Source of the DNA: Heloderma charlesbogerti
Lineage: Eukaryota; Chordata; Lepidosauria; Squamata; Helodermatidae
Length of the DNA: 64,000 bases
Reading direction: 5' to 3'
Assembly (NCBI GenBank): GCA_026122225.1
Contig: JANEZZ010001871.1
Coordinates: 434,001-498,000, forward strand
Shown here: one piece after another, positions 1 through 11,371 of the stretch
Layout: each line of letters starts with the position of its first letter
How positions within the stretch are numbered: position 1 is the first letter of the stretch
The notes under the pieces: model-generated
Seen by the model: the letters and a program-made list of their open reading frames with translations, nothing else
Databases searched by the model: none
What the model was told of the DNA's origin: nothing
Made by a program: the position numbers and the translations under genes

Positions 1-1337
1 TAATATTTACTGATATACATGTTCTCTTGTACATTTAAAATTTTTTTACCTGCTTCTTGGAATGTAACACTTGGTCAGCATAAATGGATTTTTCGCGCCA
101 TCTTGACTGCTAAAAGTCTGATACTACAATACTGGAAGGATAAAAGCTCACCACCTATAATGCAAAGGACTGAAGACCTAACAACGCTTGCAACATTTGA
201 AAGGGTGGTATATTGGTGCCATGCGTGAATGGACTTATATTTGAATATTTGGTCTGCTTTTACTGGAGCTTATGCTTAATCTATTCCTTTTTCCTTTGTT
301 TTTTTTTAGAAGGTTGTAATATTTGAAACAGGCCTTTAAAGCATGTAGTTACACTTGCGAGTGTCTTGTTTGTTCTTCATTTTGTTTGTTTTGTTGAAAC
401 TCACAATTAAAAAATTGATTAAAAAAAGCTCCATGCAATGCCATTTCTGCACATGTGCTGATTAGTTTGACCTTTGAATGATCCAGTGCATTCACCATTG
501 CTTCCCTCGTCATCACCACAGCTCTGACTCTGAGAGGAAGAGGAGGACTCTGCCGGTGCATCTTGTTTCCTCCATATACTGCTGATCGCCGAGTAAACAT
601 CACATGTCATCACACTGGCAGACCATGCAAAAACAACCAGTCAGGAACGGGACACATCACATGGCGACACATGAGGTCATGCCGCACTACACGATTTCTA
701 CCTACAGCTTCCAAGATGCACTTTGATATGGCCCATGTGCAAAACCTCGTATGCATGGAACAAGATCTCGTATTAAAGGAGAACTCTCATCCAAATTCAC
801 ATTCATGAATTCGTTTCTTTCTGAGTACCTGAGGTAAGTTCATCCATTCCTAGTTTTAATCATGCCAGCAACCCCCTCTTTTTTCAGAGAGACTTCCTGG
901 TGTAGCTAAAATCAATTGAAACCCATATGGGAATTTGTTCACACAGACCCCTTTATTGTGTTCAGTTGGCAGTGTGGGAACCTCTCCTTTGCTGATGGGG
1001 TTAGACCAGAATCCATCCCGAAGAAAGAGGATGTATACCTCAAGAGGATGTATACGAAGAAAGAGGATGTATATATACAGTATACACAGTATATGTGTAT
1101 ACTGGGACACATGACACTACAGTTTCTTCCCATGCCAGAATTGCCTATCCTAGAAACTGGAGCAATGCTAGTGTGAAAATATGCAATTTGTGCAACTCTC
1201 ATATGGCCCATATTACTATGGCAGCATGGATAGGAGTAAAGTAAGTGTAACATAAGAAGAGCCCACAGAAGTAACAACACAGAGCAACAGCCACGCAATT
1301 TGCATTCTTGGCAGCAATCAAATCGCTGGCATAATAT
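1..1337. other. Unexplained intergenic DNA
   Basis: AT-rich with no coding signal that I trust. Only the AGAGGATGTATA direct repeats stand out. Confidence 0.5.
1020..1105. repeat. Local direct repeats, AGAGGATGTATA
   Basis: AGAGGATGTATAC-like units occur three times (1025, 1042, 1062), followed by an AT-rich TATACA run. Confidence 0.75.
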
Positions 1338-1453
1338 GTGACATGTGCCTGAGCAACAGTGTGATCTGTTAGACAGAACTGAACTTTGGAGACCCAGGTT
1401 CCAATCCCACCTAAACAGGGACCTACTGGCTGGGCCTTGGCAATTCACTACGG
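1338..1453 (+). mobile_element. MIR/CORE-like SINE fragment
   Basis: It has a decayed tRNA-like head and GAGACCCAGGTTCCAATCCC (B-box region), then the GGCCTTGGCAATTCAC segment. It is cut by the hAT-like element starting at 1454. Confidence 0.55.
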
Positions 1454-1703
1454 CAGGGATATTGAACCTTTTTCAGCCCAAGGGCCAAATTCATTTTTGG
1501 AGAGGCTCTCAGTGGGATTGCAACCATTTAGAAAGGGGAGGGGGGCTTGCACAAAAGCCAGGAAATCACCAAATGATTGGCAGTCAGAGGAAAGGGGTTG
1601 GAGACAGGGAAGCGGGCACGGTCTTCTGGTGAATCTCAGAGGCCCGGATTGGGATCTTAGGTGGGCTAAATCTGGCCCAGGAATGTGAGGTTCTGCACCT
1701 CTG
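1454..1703. mobile_element. hAT-like non-autonomous element (250 bp)
   Basis: The ends CAGGGATATTGAACC and GGTTCTGCACCTCTG form imperfect inverted repeats. The flanks CACTACGG (1446-1453) and CACTCTGG (1704-1711) match at 6 of 8. The interior TTTCAGCCCAAGGGCCAAAT recalls hAT relics widespread in vertebrates. No ORF. Confidence 0.68.
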
Positions 1704-1711
1704 CACTCTGG

Positions 1712-2859
1712 TCTCCACTTAGTTCCCGAAACTGAGAACAATGGAGACTTAGGTTATGTGGTTATGATTGCAAAGTTCTTCCGATATTATTCTTTTTTTG
1801 TTTTATTTTGCATTGGTATTCTGCCTTTGGCCCACCAATATGTAGTGGTAGACATAATAATTAGAACTATAATTATTGTTTAGCACAAACTGGAAACAAA
1901 TATATTTTCTTTTTTTATGAGATGTCTCCTTCTGAAAATATAATGAGTATTCTTTCAGCCACTATTATTTACCTCAGCGAAGCGTTCTGGACACACCCAA
2001 CTATTTTATGGGGGGTTGGAACAGCCGTTAGCTACCTTTTAACCTTCCTCCCCTATTTCCCCTTGCCCATTATTTCTGGTTTCAGGCCAATCTAGTTTAA
2101 TAGGTTACTTGTTGCAATCCTGCTGTCAGTTCAGAGGCCAGGCGGTGCTTTGTTTGGACTGAGGCTCTTGGGCGCTTGCAGAAGACGCTTATGCATCAAG
2201 GTGTAACAGCCACCATCTAAGCAAGTGTAGCTTCCAGAAGCAGCTCGGAGGGGTGTTAATACTGCCAAGGGAGAAAAGAGAACACAAAATTGAAATAGTT
2301 TATTCTCAAGCATGTTGGGCTGAATAAGATGATGGTTTCTGGGCAACAGATACCAGTAACTCATTTGCCAAGCCAGGGTCTTATATAACCTTAATTCACT
2401 CTACAAATTAGGTTAGTCAAAGGAAGTGTAAACATCAAACAACACCCCTGAGTGAGCCATTAAACATTAACTTTTTGCAGATTTTAAAAAATAATCTGGT
2501 TTACAGTCTTGCACAATAACGTGTGAGGAGCAAAATAATGGTATAATAATTGATGAAGCCTACCAGAATAGTGGCTCTGGAAAAACAGAGGAATGTACCC
2601 GCCAGACTTTGGCTTTACACAAAGACTCCTTGGAAATCATATATCAACCGTATATCTGAACCCACTTTGGTTCTCTGCCTCTGAATCATGTAGCTTAGAC
2701 TTTGGTAACAACTTTCCCAATAGCTGTCTCCATAAGTTTGCAAAGAGGATTACATTAATAAACCGGAAATCACCTGAAAATCAAAACAAAACAAAGGGTA
2801 GATGCTGTTTCTGAACTTTCTGTCTATGAACTTGTAAGATATTAAAGGAGAGCGAAAAT
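1712..2859. other. Unexplained intergenic DNA
   Basis: I see no gene and no recognisable repeat in this stretch. Confidence 0.5.
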
Positions 2860-3055
2860 GGATACAGCCTTATCAATATGCTGGCTTTTTGCTGGGCTGT
2901 TTTTATGCTTTTGATTTGTTTTACTGCGTTGCTTTATGATTGTATTGTACTGTATTATACTGTGGCATATTTTGTTCTTCTGCCTCTTGTGTACTGCCCT
3001 GATGTTCTAGGAGGAAGGACAGATAAAAAAAATACTTTTAATAAATAAAATAAGC
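2860..3055 (+). mobile_element. L2-like LINE 3' tail
   Basis: This stretch has the T-rich L2 3' UTR style (GGGCTGTTTTTATGCTTTTG), a degenerate CTGCCCTGATG block and an AATAAATAAAATAA end. There is no coding part. Confidence 0.5.
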
Positions 3056-3217
3056 AATAATGGCAAGTGTAATTATTAGACCCTAATAATAATAGTTAGC
3101 ATTTATATAGCTCTTCTGAGTGTTTTTAAGTTTTGCACATACTGAATACAGAATGTTTAAAACTTGCCTGTGGGTTGACAACTTAGAGCTGATTATAGCT
3201 TGGGCTTTATATACTCA

Positions 3218-3643
3218 GGGCACAATCCTGTGGCTGCTAGACAGCATCTAGACAGCCATAGGATTTTTCGGTTCAAGCGCTCCAAGCTTGGTTCCCAGAA
3301 ACCCAACTCCCCTCCCCCACCCCCTCTTAGACAGCATGGTTTATCCCTGGCTCCGTGCTCATAAGAGCAGCACAGAGCGACCCAAAAGGGGGCATTCCTG
3401 GGGGCGGGGCGGGGACTGTGGAAGCGCCATTGTGATGCATCCTATGCACTGTCGAGCCTCCCCCTCCCCACTCCAACGCATCTTGGCTAGATAGCCGAAA
3501 TCAGCCATCTAGCCACTAATGCAAGGTGGCCAGAGCGCAGAGGAGAGCGCAGTGGATAGTTAGGTGTCTCTGAGTTCGGAGGTGGCTAACTATCCCCATA
3601 GCATTGCGCTCTCAGTGTTTTAGAAGCATAATTTTGTGCCAAT
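3218..3643. mobile_element. Possible foldback MITE
   Basis: The ends GGGCACAATCC and AATTTTGTGCC are inverted. Two internal hairpins occur at 3222-3266 and 3543-3613 (arms GAGCGCAGTGGATAGTTAG and its imperfect complement). No target duplication is clear. Confidence 0.45.
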
Positions 3644-4145
3644 TAGAGTGGCTACTTACGCCATGCCAAAAAGAAGAAATGCATCATTAAAAAGAAGACA
3701 AAAGAGGGCACAGATTTGAATAAAATTTCCATGTGCTGATTTATAGACATAGATGCAAATTTAGAAATAATTACTATAAATAGAAATACAATACATCTCC
3801 CTATACTGGGGAAGATTGTGACCTGTGACTGTTTTGCCTGTCCCGCCTACCATCCAGACACTAACTGTTGATGGGCAACTACAAGGCCACTGGGCTCTCT
3901 CTTCTTATGGATTTTGATCTTTAAACCAGACTTGGACTAGACAGCCCTTGAAATAGAGGATGCCAAATAAACTGCCCTCTGTCAGCCTGACAAATAGAGG
4001 CCTGTCCTTTGTGAAGTAGGACACATGGCCTCCCTAAACAACTGTTGCACCAAGAAAAGCTGAATTCTGTAATCTCTGCCAACTAATGGAGATTTGCTCT
4101 GATATTTATTTGCAAAATAAAATATTGTGCAAGCCTTTACATGTC

Positions 4146-4200
4146 TACTTAAAAGCAAGTCCCACTGAATTCAATGGAGTTTACTCCGAGTTAAGGCTGA
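4146..4200. repeat. GTAAGCCCCATTGA palindromic repeat, decayed
   Basis: AAGCAAGTCCCACTGAATTC followed by AATGGAGTTTACTCC is the core of this short repeat. Confidence 0.5.
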
Positions 4201-5724
4201 CATTAGTTTGTCAGGTAAATACCATGCGATAGACCCATTCATTCTCATAGAGACTTTCTTCTGTGGAAGTGGGGTCTTTTAAAAATCATAATTTTAATTT
4301 TAAAAGACTTACTCTGTGCTGGAGCACTGTTAGAAAGAAAACAACAACTTCAGAGAGGCATACGTGTTTTTGGAGATGGTTGACCTCATGTTGTATAACT
4401 GTTTGCAATGGTTCTGGGGTTAATTAGTTTTGCAGAAATAATCCATAATCTTACTGAATAGTTCGTTGTTCCACCCTGATGAATTGGCACATAATAAAGT
4501 TAAGTGAGATGTCAGCTCAGAAAGAAATGGAGATGTCTAGAAGTGTGAGAGAAGCCTAGGGACACAAACCAGGCTTGTAAAAGCCAAGAGATTTTTTGTC
4601 ACTCTTTTCAATGGCCATTGCCCCATTCATTCCCCATAGAATGCATATAATATCTTCCATAATATTCATAGTGCTGTTAAAACAAAAGGAACATGAAGAT
4701 AAACTGAGACCTGAATGAACTATAAGTAGGGCACCCAAACTTGCAATACAGAGACACATACAGCTTCGCAACAGAATTTTCTGGACCTGGTATACTATTT
4801 GTATTCAGGCTGTCTTCCTTTGGGCCATGTGCACTAACCAGAGATTCCAAGATGTTAGAAATCCAGGAACTGGACACCATGGGAATTGTATTCCGTTCAT
4901 CTACAGTTTACTTTGGAATGAAAATAGGAGATAAACTTCGACCTTTCCTTCCCGTGATGCATTTATTTTATTTATTTCTAACGCCTTTTAAGATAAGCCC
5001 TCACAAGACGACTTGCAATAAAAATGTTTAAAGCAGCAATATATGTGTACACAATAACAGGAAGAAGAAAGCACTCAGCTTTCTGATTTCCTCTTCTAGC
5101 AAGCAGGAGAAAAATTCAGTGGTGTGCCCTGTAGACACAGGGCCAATCTAAACAGAAATGCTTTGTTAATCGATGTGTGCAAAATCCACATTTTCACAGA
5201 AATAAATTTTCTCCATCCACAGCACATGCAACCCAGTAAAGCACTGTATTCCTCTGCTTTTGCAGGGCAAATGGGAACTGAAGCCGCATTAGTTGGGATG
5301 GGGTGGGTGCGTCCTGCAAGTAGAAATGAACATTAGCAATTGCGTAGGTGTGGGGCAGCCAATGAGTGCAGACTTGCTCCACCTCCCCTCCCCCCTCTCA
5401 TGTTCAACGAAGTGCAATGGGGACTTGCTTGTGCGTAGACATTCATGACAATACATAGCCCACATACACACACACATATTTATGAGGCAGGCAGGCAGCC
5501 GCCGCTGCCCGGAGACTGAGCAGAATGAGCAGGAGCGCAAGACACACTGAAAGCAGAGAGTGCCGAGCTGGTGAGGAGAGAGAGCGACTAGCATGTTGTC
5601 TTTATATTATTGTAATATATTAAGCAGTGTATATTAACTGCCCAATCAACAGGCTCCCCTTCCTCTGCCCATGCAGTCTCAATGAAGTGCTTCTGAGTAC
5701 ACGTTCATGAAAAACATCTCCCAT

Positions 5725-5812
5725 GGCATCCACCCTTTCTTAGCTGTGCAGCTTCAAATCAACAGGCATCCACCCTTTCTTAACTGTGCTCCTTCGTAGC
5801 TGTGCAGTTTCA
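5725..5812. repeat. Short tandem duplication, 40-bp unit
   Basis: The block beginning GGCATCCACCCTTTCTTAG at 5725 is repeated at 5765. A further TAGCTGTGCAG piece at 5796 repeats the middle of the unit, so there are roughly two and a half diverged units. Confidence 0.7.
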
Positions 5813-6156
5813 AAGCAGGAGGACTGGCTCTCCTCCCCATTCTGTGCTCAATGAGTATTTAAAGTGAGAGGCAGCGATAGAGCCCACATTCGCAACAGCA
5901 CCATTTCAAAGCAGCAACAAAAAAGGACTAGCTCCCTGCCCCCTGCCCCCTCCCCACTCCCACACTCAAATAACAAGCAAAGGAATTATCCTGACCCCTC
6001 TGCTCCCTATTCAGCAAAGTGCAATTGAAGGCAATGAGTTACTTCCTGGTTGATATGTTTAGCCCTCTGCAGTCCCCCCGTCCTACACAACTTTCCCTTC
6101 CGCCATTCAGCGCCGCTTCTACCAGCCCACACCAAAGCCAGCTGATGCCACATGTA

Positions 6157-6242
6157 GTCTGAAGACTATTATTGGGCGCTATCAGAGCTGTTCTCTCAAT
6201 GGAGAGAACAGCTCTGATAGCGCCCAATAATAGTCTTCAGAC
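6157..6242. repeat. Perfect 41-bp hairpin at the CR1 5' junction
   Basis: The left arm 6157-6197 and right arm 6202-6242 are exact reverse complements, separated by the 4-base loop AATG. The right arm is normal CR1 sequence, also found in copy 2 from about 50442. The left arm is therefore an inverted duplicate. Weaker complementarity continues a few bases outward to about 6150. Confidence 0.95.
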
Positions 6243-9045
6243 ACATGTAGGAAGAAAGCCAGACTATGAAGCACATGGTCTTCGATGTCTATATACTAAT
6301 GCCCAGAGTATGGGAAACAAACAGAGCAAACTTGAACTCTTAATACAAGAGGGAAATTATGACCTAATAGGTATAACTGAGACTTGGTGGGATGACTCTC
6401 ATGACTGGAATACAGCAATTGAAGAATATAACTTGTTCAAAAAGAACAGGAGGAACAGAAAGGGAGGTGGGGCTGCACTGTATGTGAAAAATACATATCT
6501 CTGCACAGAAATACAGGAGGAGGACCTTGGTAGCCCCATCGAGAGCATCTGGGTTGAAATAAATGGAGCAAAGAATAAAAGGAACCTGGTGGTCGGAGTC
6601 TACTACCGGCCACCCAATCAAGGAGAAGACAAGGATGAAACTTTTGAAAAGCAAATAGCCAATGTTTTAAGGAAGCATGATGTAGTAGTAATGGGGGACT
6701 TCAATTTCCCCAATATTTGTTGGGAGACAAATTCTGCAAAACATGGCCCCTCCAGGAAATTCCTGACTTGTGTGGCGGATAACTTCCTCCTACAGAAAGT
6801 AGAGGAAGGAACTAGAGGATCGGCTATCCTTGATTTGATCCTAACCAACAGAGATGACTTAGTGGATAAAGTAGCAGTTACAGGAACTCTGGGGGAAAGC
6901 GACCATGTTGTACTTGAGTTCTTGGTTCTAAGGGAAGCAAAAGCTGAGTGTAGTCAAACGCGTACCCTGGATTTTAGGAAAGCTGATTTTAATAAACTCA
7001 GAACAATGATCAGTAAGGTCCCATGGCAAGCGACGCTAACGAGAAAAGGAGTCCAAGATGGGTGGGAGCTTTTAAAAAAGGAAATTCTCAAGGCACAATC
7101 ACAAACAATTCCAACAAGAAGAAAAGGTGGAAGACAACAGAAGAAGCCAATGTGGCTTCACAAAAAGCTTAGGGATGACCTGAAAACAAAAAAGGACACA
7201 TATAGGAAGTGGAAAGAAGGCCAAGTAACAAAGAAAGAGTACAGGCAGATAGCACAGAATTGCAGGGATGGCGTAAGGAAGACTAAAGCTGAGAATGAGC
7301 TGAGGTTAGCAAGGGATGCTAAAAGCAGCAAAAAAGGCTTTCTTCAGCTACGTGCATAGTAAAAGGCAGAGGAAAGAAATGGTGGTTCAGCTATTAAATA
7401 AGGATGGCAAAACGATAACAGATGACAAAGAAAAGGCAGAGGTGCTCAATTCCTACTTTGGCTCAGTCTTCTCCCAAAAGAGGGTCTATGACCCCCCTGG
7501 CAAAGGCGAAGTACAGGCTGAAAGGGCAGGATTGCAGCTTGAGATCGATAGACATATGGTCAAGGAACACCTAATTACTTTGAATGAGTTCAAATCTCCA
7601 GGGCCAGATGAACTGCATCCTAGAGTAATAAAGGAACTGGCAGAAGAACTCTCAGAACCGCTGTCTATTCTCTTTGAGAAATCATGGAGGACGGGGGAAG
7701 TGCCAGATGACTGGAGGAGGGCTAGCGTTGTCCCTATCTTCAAAAAGGGTAAAAAGGAGGAACCTGGGAACTACAGACGAGTCAGTCTGACATCAATCCC
7801 TGGGAAAATTCTGGAGCAGATGATAAAGGAATCCATCTGGAAGCACCTTGACAACAATGCTGTGATTACTCGAAGCCAACATGGATTTGTCAAAAACAAG
7901 TCCTACCAGACAAATCTGATCTCATTTTTTGATCAAGTAACCTCCCTTGTAGACCGTGGGAATGCTGTAGACATCATATACCTCGACTTCAGCAAAGCTT
8001 TCGACAAAGTGCACCATGATATCCTGATGAGCAAACTAGCTCAAAGTGGGCTAGATGAAACAACGATCCAGTGGATCCACAATTGGCTACAGAATCGGAC
8101 TCAAAGAGTGCTTATCAATGGGACCTTCTCAAACTGGGGAGAGGTAACGAGTGGGGTACCGCAGGGCTCAGTCCTGGGCCCAGTGCTCGTCAACATTTTT
8201 ATTAATGACTTGGAGGAGGAGGTGCAGGGAATGCTGATCAAATTTGCAGATGACACAAAATTGGGCGGGATAGCTAATACTTTGGAAGACAGAAACAAAA
8301 TTCAAAGTGTTCTGGATAGACTGGAGCGCTGGGCAGAAAACAACAGAATGACATTTAATAGGGATAAATGCCAAGTTCTGCACCTAGGAAAAAGAAACCA
8401 AATGCACAGTTACAAGATGGGGGATACGTGGCTCAACCACACTACAAGCGAGAAGGATCTTGGAATTGTTGTAAATCACAAGCTGAATATGAGCCAACAA
8501 TGCGACCTGGCTGCAAAAAAGGCAAATGCTATTTTCGGCTGCATTAATAGAAGCATATCTTCCAAATCCCGGGAAGTACTAGTTCCCCCCTACTCAGCAT
8601 GGTTAGGCCTCATCTGGAGTACTGTGTCCAGTTCTGGGCACCACACTTTAAGAAGGATACAGACAAACTGGAGATGGTTCAGAGGAGGGCAACAAAGATG
8701 ATCAGGGGACTGGAAACAAAGCCCTGTGAAGAGAGACTGAAAGAACTGGGCATGTTTAGCCTTGAGAATAGAAGACTGAGGGGAGATATGATAGCACTCT
8801 TCAAGTACTTGAAAGGTTGTCACAGAGAAGAAAGCCAGGATCTCTTCTTGATCATCCCAGAGTGCAGGACACAGAATAATGGGCTCAAGTTACAGAAAGC
8901 CAGATTCCGGCTGAACATCAGGAAAAACTTCCTGACTGTAAGAGCAATACGGCAATGGAACCAATTACCTGGGGAGGTGGTGGGCTCTCCCACATTGGAG
9001 GCCTTCAAGACGAGGCTGGACAGCCATTTGTCAGGGATGCTCTGA
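6172..9045 (+). pseudogene. CR1 ORF2 (endonuclease + reverse transcriptase), two frameshifts
   Basis: The first frame (6172-7359) has apurinic-type endonuclease motifs: LYTNAQSMGNK, ITETWWDDS, VVGVYYRPP, GDFNFPNICW and the catalytic ESDH block. The second frame (7316-8701) holds the reverse transcriptase: SPGPDELHPRVIKELAEEL, YLDFSKAFDKV, SGVPQGSVLGP and the catalytic FADD at 8243-8254. The third (8599-9045) carries the CR1 C-terminal block ([29 protein letters not shown]). Only two single-base changes break it. An A run near 7328-7333 has one A more than copy 2, and one base is missing near 8600, where copy 2 reads AGCACTGG. The rest is open, so the copy is fairly young. The true start codon is unknown; the open frame begins inside the 5' hairpin. 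Confidence 0.9.
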
Positions 9046-9334
9046 CTAGCATTCCTGCATTGAGCAGGGGGTTGGACTCGATGGCCTTGTAGGCCCCTTC
9101 CAACCCTACCATTCTATGATTCTATGATTCTATGACTCCCAAACTGCACTGAAGCTGCTGCAACTGGAAATCTGACACAAAATTAGTTGTTTTTTAAAAA
9201 AAACAGTTTTAGGGCAAGAAACACCGGGCTAGCTACGGAGAGCGGCATACATTATCTAACATGATCAGCTTGAGGGCAGAGTAGAACTGGAGTAAAAGAC
9301 CTGTGTAGATACCCCCATAGAGTGATTCAGTACA

Positions 9335-9455
9335 CCAGCCTTCCCTAACCTCATGCTCTCCAGATGTGTTAGACTACGACTCTCCAATAGTCTAACAATT
9401 CTGGGTGCTGGGAGTTGTAGTCTAACATCTGGAGGGCACCAATTGGAGAAGGCTG
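9335..9455. mobile_element. Foldback hAT-like MITE (121 bp)
   Basis: It starts CAGCCTTCCCTAACC and ends AATTGGAGAAGGCTG. Its halves pair around CTAACAATTCTGG. The flanks CAGTACAC (9327-9334) and CAGTAGAC (9456-9463) match at 7 of 8, which supports hAT mobilisation. Confidence 0.75.
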
Positions 9456-10794
9456 CAGTAGACTATGCACTCTTGTATCTAAGGGGAAGAGGTGCCTGTT
9501 TTGTTTTGTTTTCAGAGTGCTTCCTGCTCTGTGTGTTAAGTATTACAACAACCAACTAGAAGTATAATAGGAAAATGTCCAATTAAAAAACCCGCAACCA
9601 GTACCCCCCTCCCAAAACCTGAAATAAGGTTTCTATAAACAACCACCAATTCACTCCAATTGCTTTAGGGTGTTTCTGGAATATTACAGCCAGCTAACCC
9701 ATTCAGAGGAAACACAGTACAGCCCTTCTAGAGCGACGTCCACTCAGAATGCAGGAATGGAATTGAATGAATGCTTCAGCAAGGGGGAAAGTTGTGTCAC
9801 GCTAAAAGATTCTGCCCTAGCTTTCTCCACAATGTTGTCATTTTTCATATACCAGGAGTGTTTTACACGGGGGAACATTCAAATAACTAATTCTCCTTCC
9901 TGCATTCTGGCGATGGAGAGTCCTATGAGGGCTCCACCATGAGATTCCTTTGAGCATGTAGATTGGCCCAGAACCCAAACAGGCACAGACTCTATCCTGC
10001 TTCCAGCCCCAAACACTTGGGTTCCCCACCTCTGCCCTGTCTGTCTGCCTCCCCTCCCTTCCTTACCCCATTGCCAGTACCACCACGTGCTCTGCAGGGC
10101 AGTTGAGTTCTCTGAAGATCCGTGTTGGCTGGAAAAGCAGCTGGCGCAGCTCTTCAGAGAGCCACCCAGTTCCAAATGCCTGGCTCTGAGGGGTCCTTCC
10201 TCAGAGCCAGGCATTGTGGAAGTAGGGCTGACCCTGGAGATCACCTGTTTCACGCTGGCTACTTTTCCAGCTGACACAGCTCTTCAGAGGACTCAGCCAG
10301 CTGCCACTCGCTCTGAGAGGATCTGCAGCGTGGGCAGCAGCAATGGGGGAAGAGAGAGAGGGAATTGGAGACGCAGTGGTGTTGGAGGAAGTGGAGGGAG
10401 GGTAGACAGGTGGGCAGGTGACGGCGGCAGGTCTTCCTGATCAGGGGGTGATAGTATGCAATTTGCCACTCCTTCTGCTCTGCCATCTGAGGCAGGGGAT
10501 TCACACCACCTCATGAGAGGGCTGGCCCTACCTATATTGAACTGAATGGAGCTGGATAATGATGATGATGATGGCCAGCATCAGTGTACCAATTGCCCTT
10601 TGTTTGAGCAAAAAGGTCTTCCTGCATCCGTGGTTGTTCTTTGATCCTGTCTCCTGGTTTGTCCCTAGTTCCCTCCTTCCTCATTGGCCCTGGCAACTGG
10701 CTTGTTCACCTCAGACTGCTGCCCACAGCCTAGAGACTAGAAATTCCTCCTTCCTCAGCTTAAGCATTTTATAAAAGTATACATTTTTTTTAAT
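9456..10794. other. Unexplained intergenic DNA
   Basis: Apart from the hairpin at 10176 and a (GAT)n run at 10558-10572, nothing is recognised. Confidence 0.45.
10176..10216. repeat. Short hairpin, ATGCCTGGCTCTGAG arms
   Basis: AATGCCTGGCTCTGAG and CTCAGAGCCAGGCATT pair exactly around a 9-base loop. Around it, CAGCTCTTCAGAG occurs twice (10150 and 10276). Confidence 0.85.
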
Positions 10795-10945
10795 TGCATT
10801 ATATCCTGCCTTCCCTCCAAGGTGCTCAAGGCAGTGTCCATCGTCCTTCTCCCCCACCTTCATCCTAACAACCCTGTGAAGTAAGTTAGGCTGAGTGGGA
10901 ATTTAAACCTAGGCCTCCCCAGCCCTAGTCTAACACTCTAAACCA
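10795..10945 (-). mobile_element. MIR/CORE-like SINE
   Basis: This minus-strand copy has CCTAACAACCCTGTGAAGTA and TGAGTGGGAATTTAAACCTA (reverse of the B-box region), then the reversed head ending CTAACACTCTAAACCA. Confidence 0.65.
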
Positions 10946-11006
10946 GGGGTTGGCAATCTAGTGCCCCTCAAACGTTTTGAACTACAATTCCCATCAGCCC
11001 CAGTTG
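10946..11006. mobile_element. Half of a foldback MITE
   Basis: GGGGTTGGCAATCTAGTGCC then AACTACAATTCCCATCAGCC is the left arm of the common foldback. The right arm is missing; another element starts at about 11007. Confidence 0.55.
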
Positions 11007-11371
11007 CAGGACCGGCATCAAGTGTAGGCATGATTGGGCACCTGCCGAGGGCCCACACCCCAACAGGTGACCACGGACAAGAGCCCCCTACCGTTGCTCC
11101 TCCTCTTCACCACTGCAACCTGCTTGCTCTCCTGCCTCTCGCTCTGTCCCAGATAATGGTGGTGGTGAGAAGGAGGTGCAGTAGATGCCACTGCCTACTT
11201 GCTCACCAGCTCTCTCTGCCTGTCAAGCACACAAGTGGTAGCAATGATGAGAAAGAGGATGAGGAGCAAGCGCAGCTGGTGACAATGGCGGTGAGAAGGT
11301 GGTCGCTCTGAGGGAAGGGGCCCATTGGGGGTGTCTTGCCCAAGGGCCCCAAACCCCTGGAGCCAGCACTA
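11007..11371. mobile_element. hAT-like element, CAGGGCC-ended family
   Basis: It starts CAGGACCGGCATC, ends CCTGGAGCCAGCACTA, and contains TTGCCCAAGGGCCCCAAACC near the right end. The same layout occurs at 14868-15222. The internal open frame 10961-11311 is not a protein. Confidence 0.6.

Larger units (their letters stand above)
3644..6149. other. Mostly unexplained intergenic DNA
   Basis: It contains one short palindromic repeat (4146-4200) and the tandem duplication at 5725. Short open frames look random. Between 5300 and 6100 it is pyrimidine-rich on the plus strand. Confidence 0.5.
6157..9135 (+). mobile_element. CR1 LINE, copy 1 (most of ORF2 plus 3' end)
   Basis: This is a chicken-repeat-1 family non-LTR retrotransposon. 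It encodes endonuclease then reverse transcriptase in order and ends in the CR1-type tail of repeated ATTCTATG units (about 9111-9135) with no poly(A). The 3' UTR is about 90 bp. The 5' side begins in a 41-bp perfect hairpin at 6157-6242, beyond which the DNA no longer matches the second copy at 50.15-53.36 kb. ORF1 is missing, so it is 5' truncated. CR1 is typical of reptiles and birds. It lies about 36 kb upstream of ARID5B. Confidence 0.93.

Noticed and set aside
939..1448. Minus-strand open frame of 169 codons
   Set aside because: No motif and repeat-derived parts (AGAGGATGTATA repeats, SINE end). It is probably chance.
10961..11311. 116-codon ORF
   Set aside because: It lies within a foldback relic and a hAT-like element and has no conserved domain.
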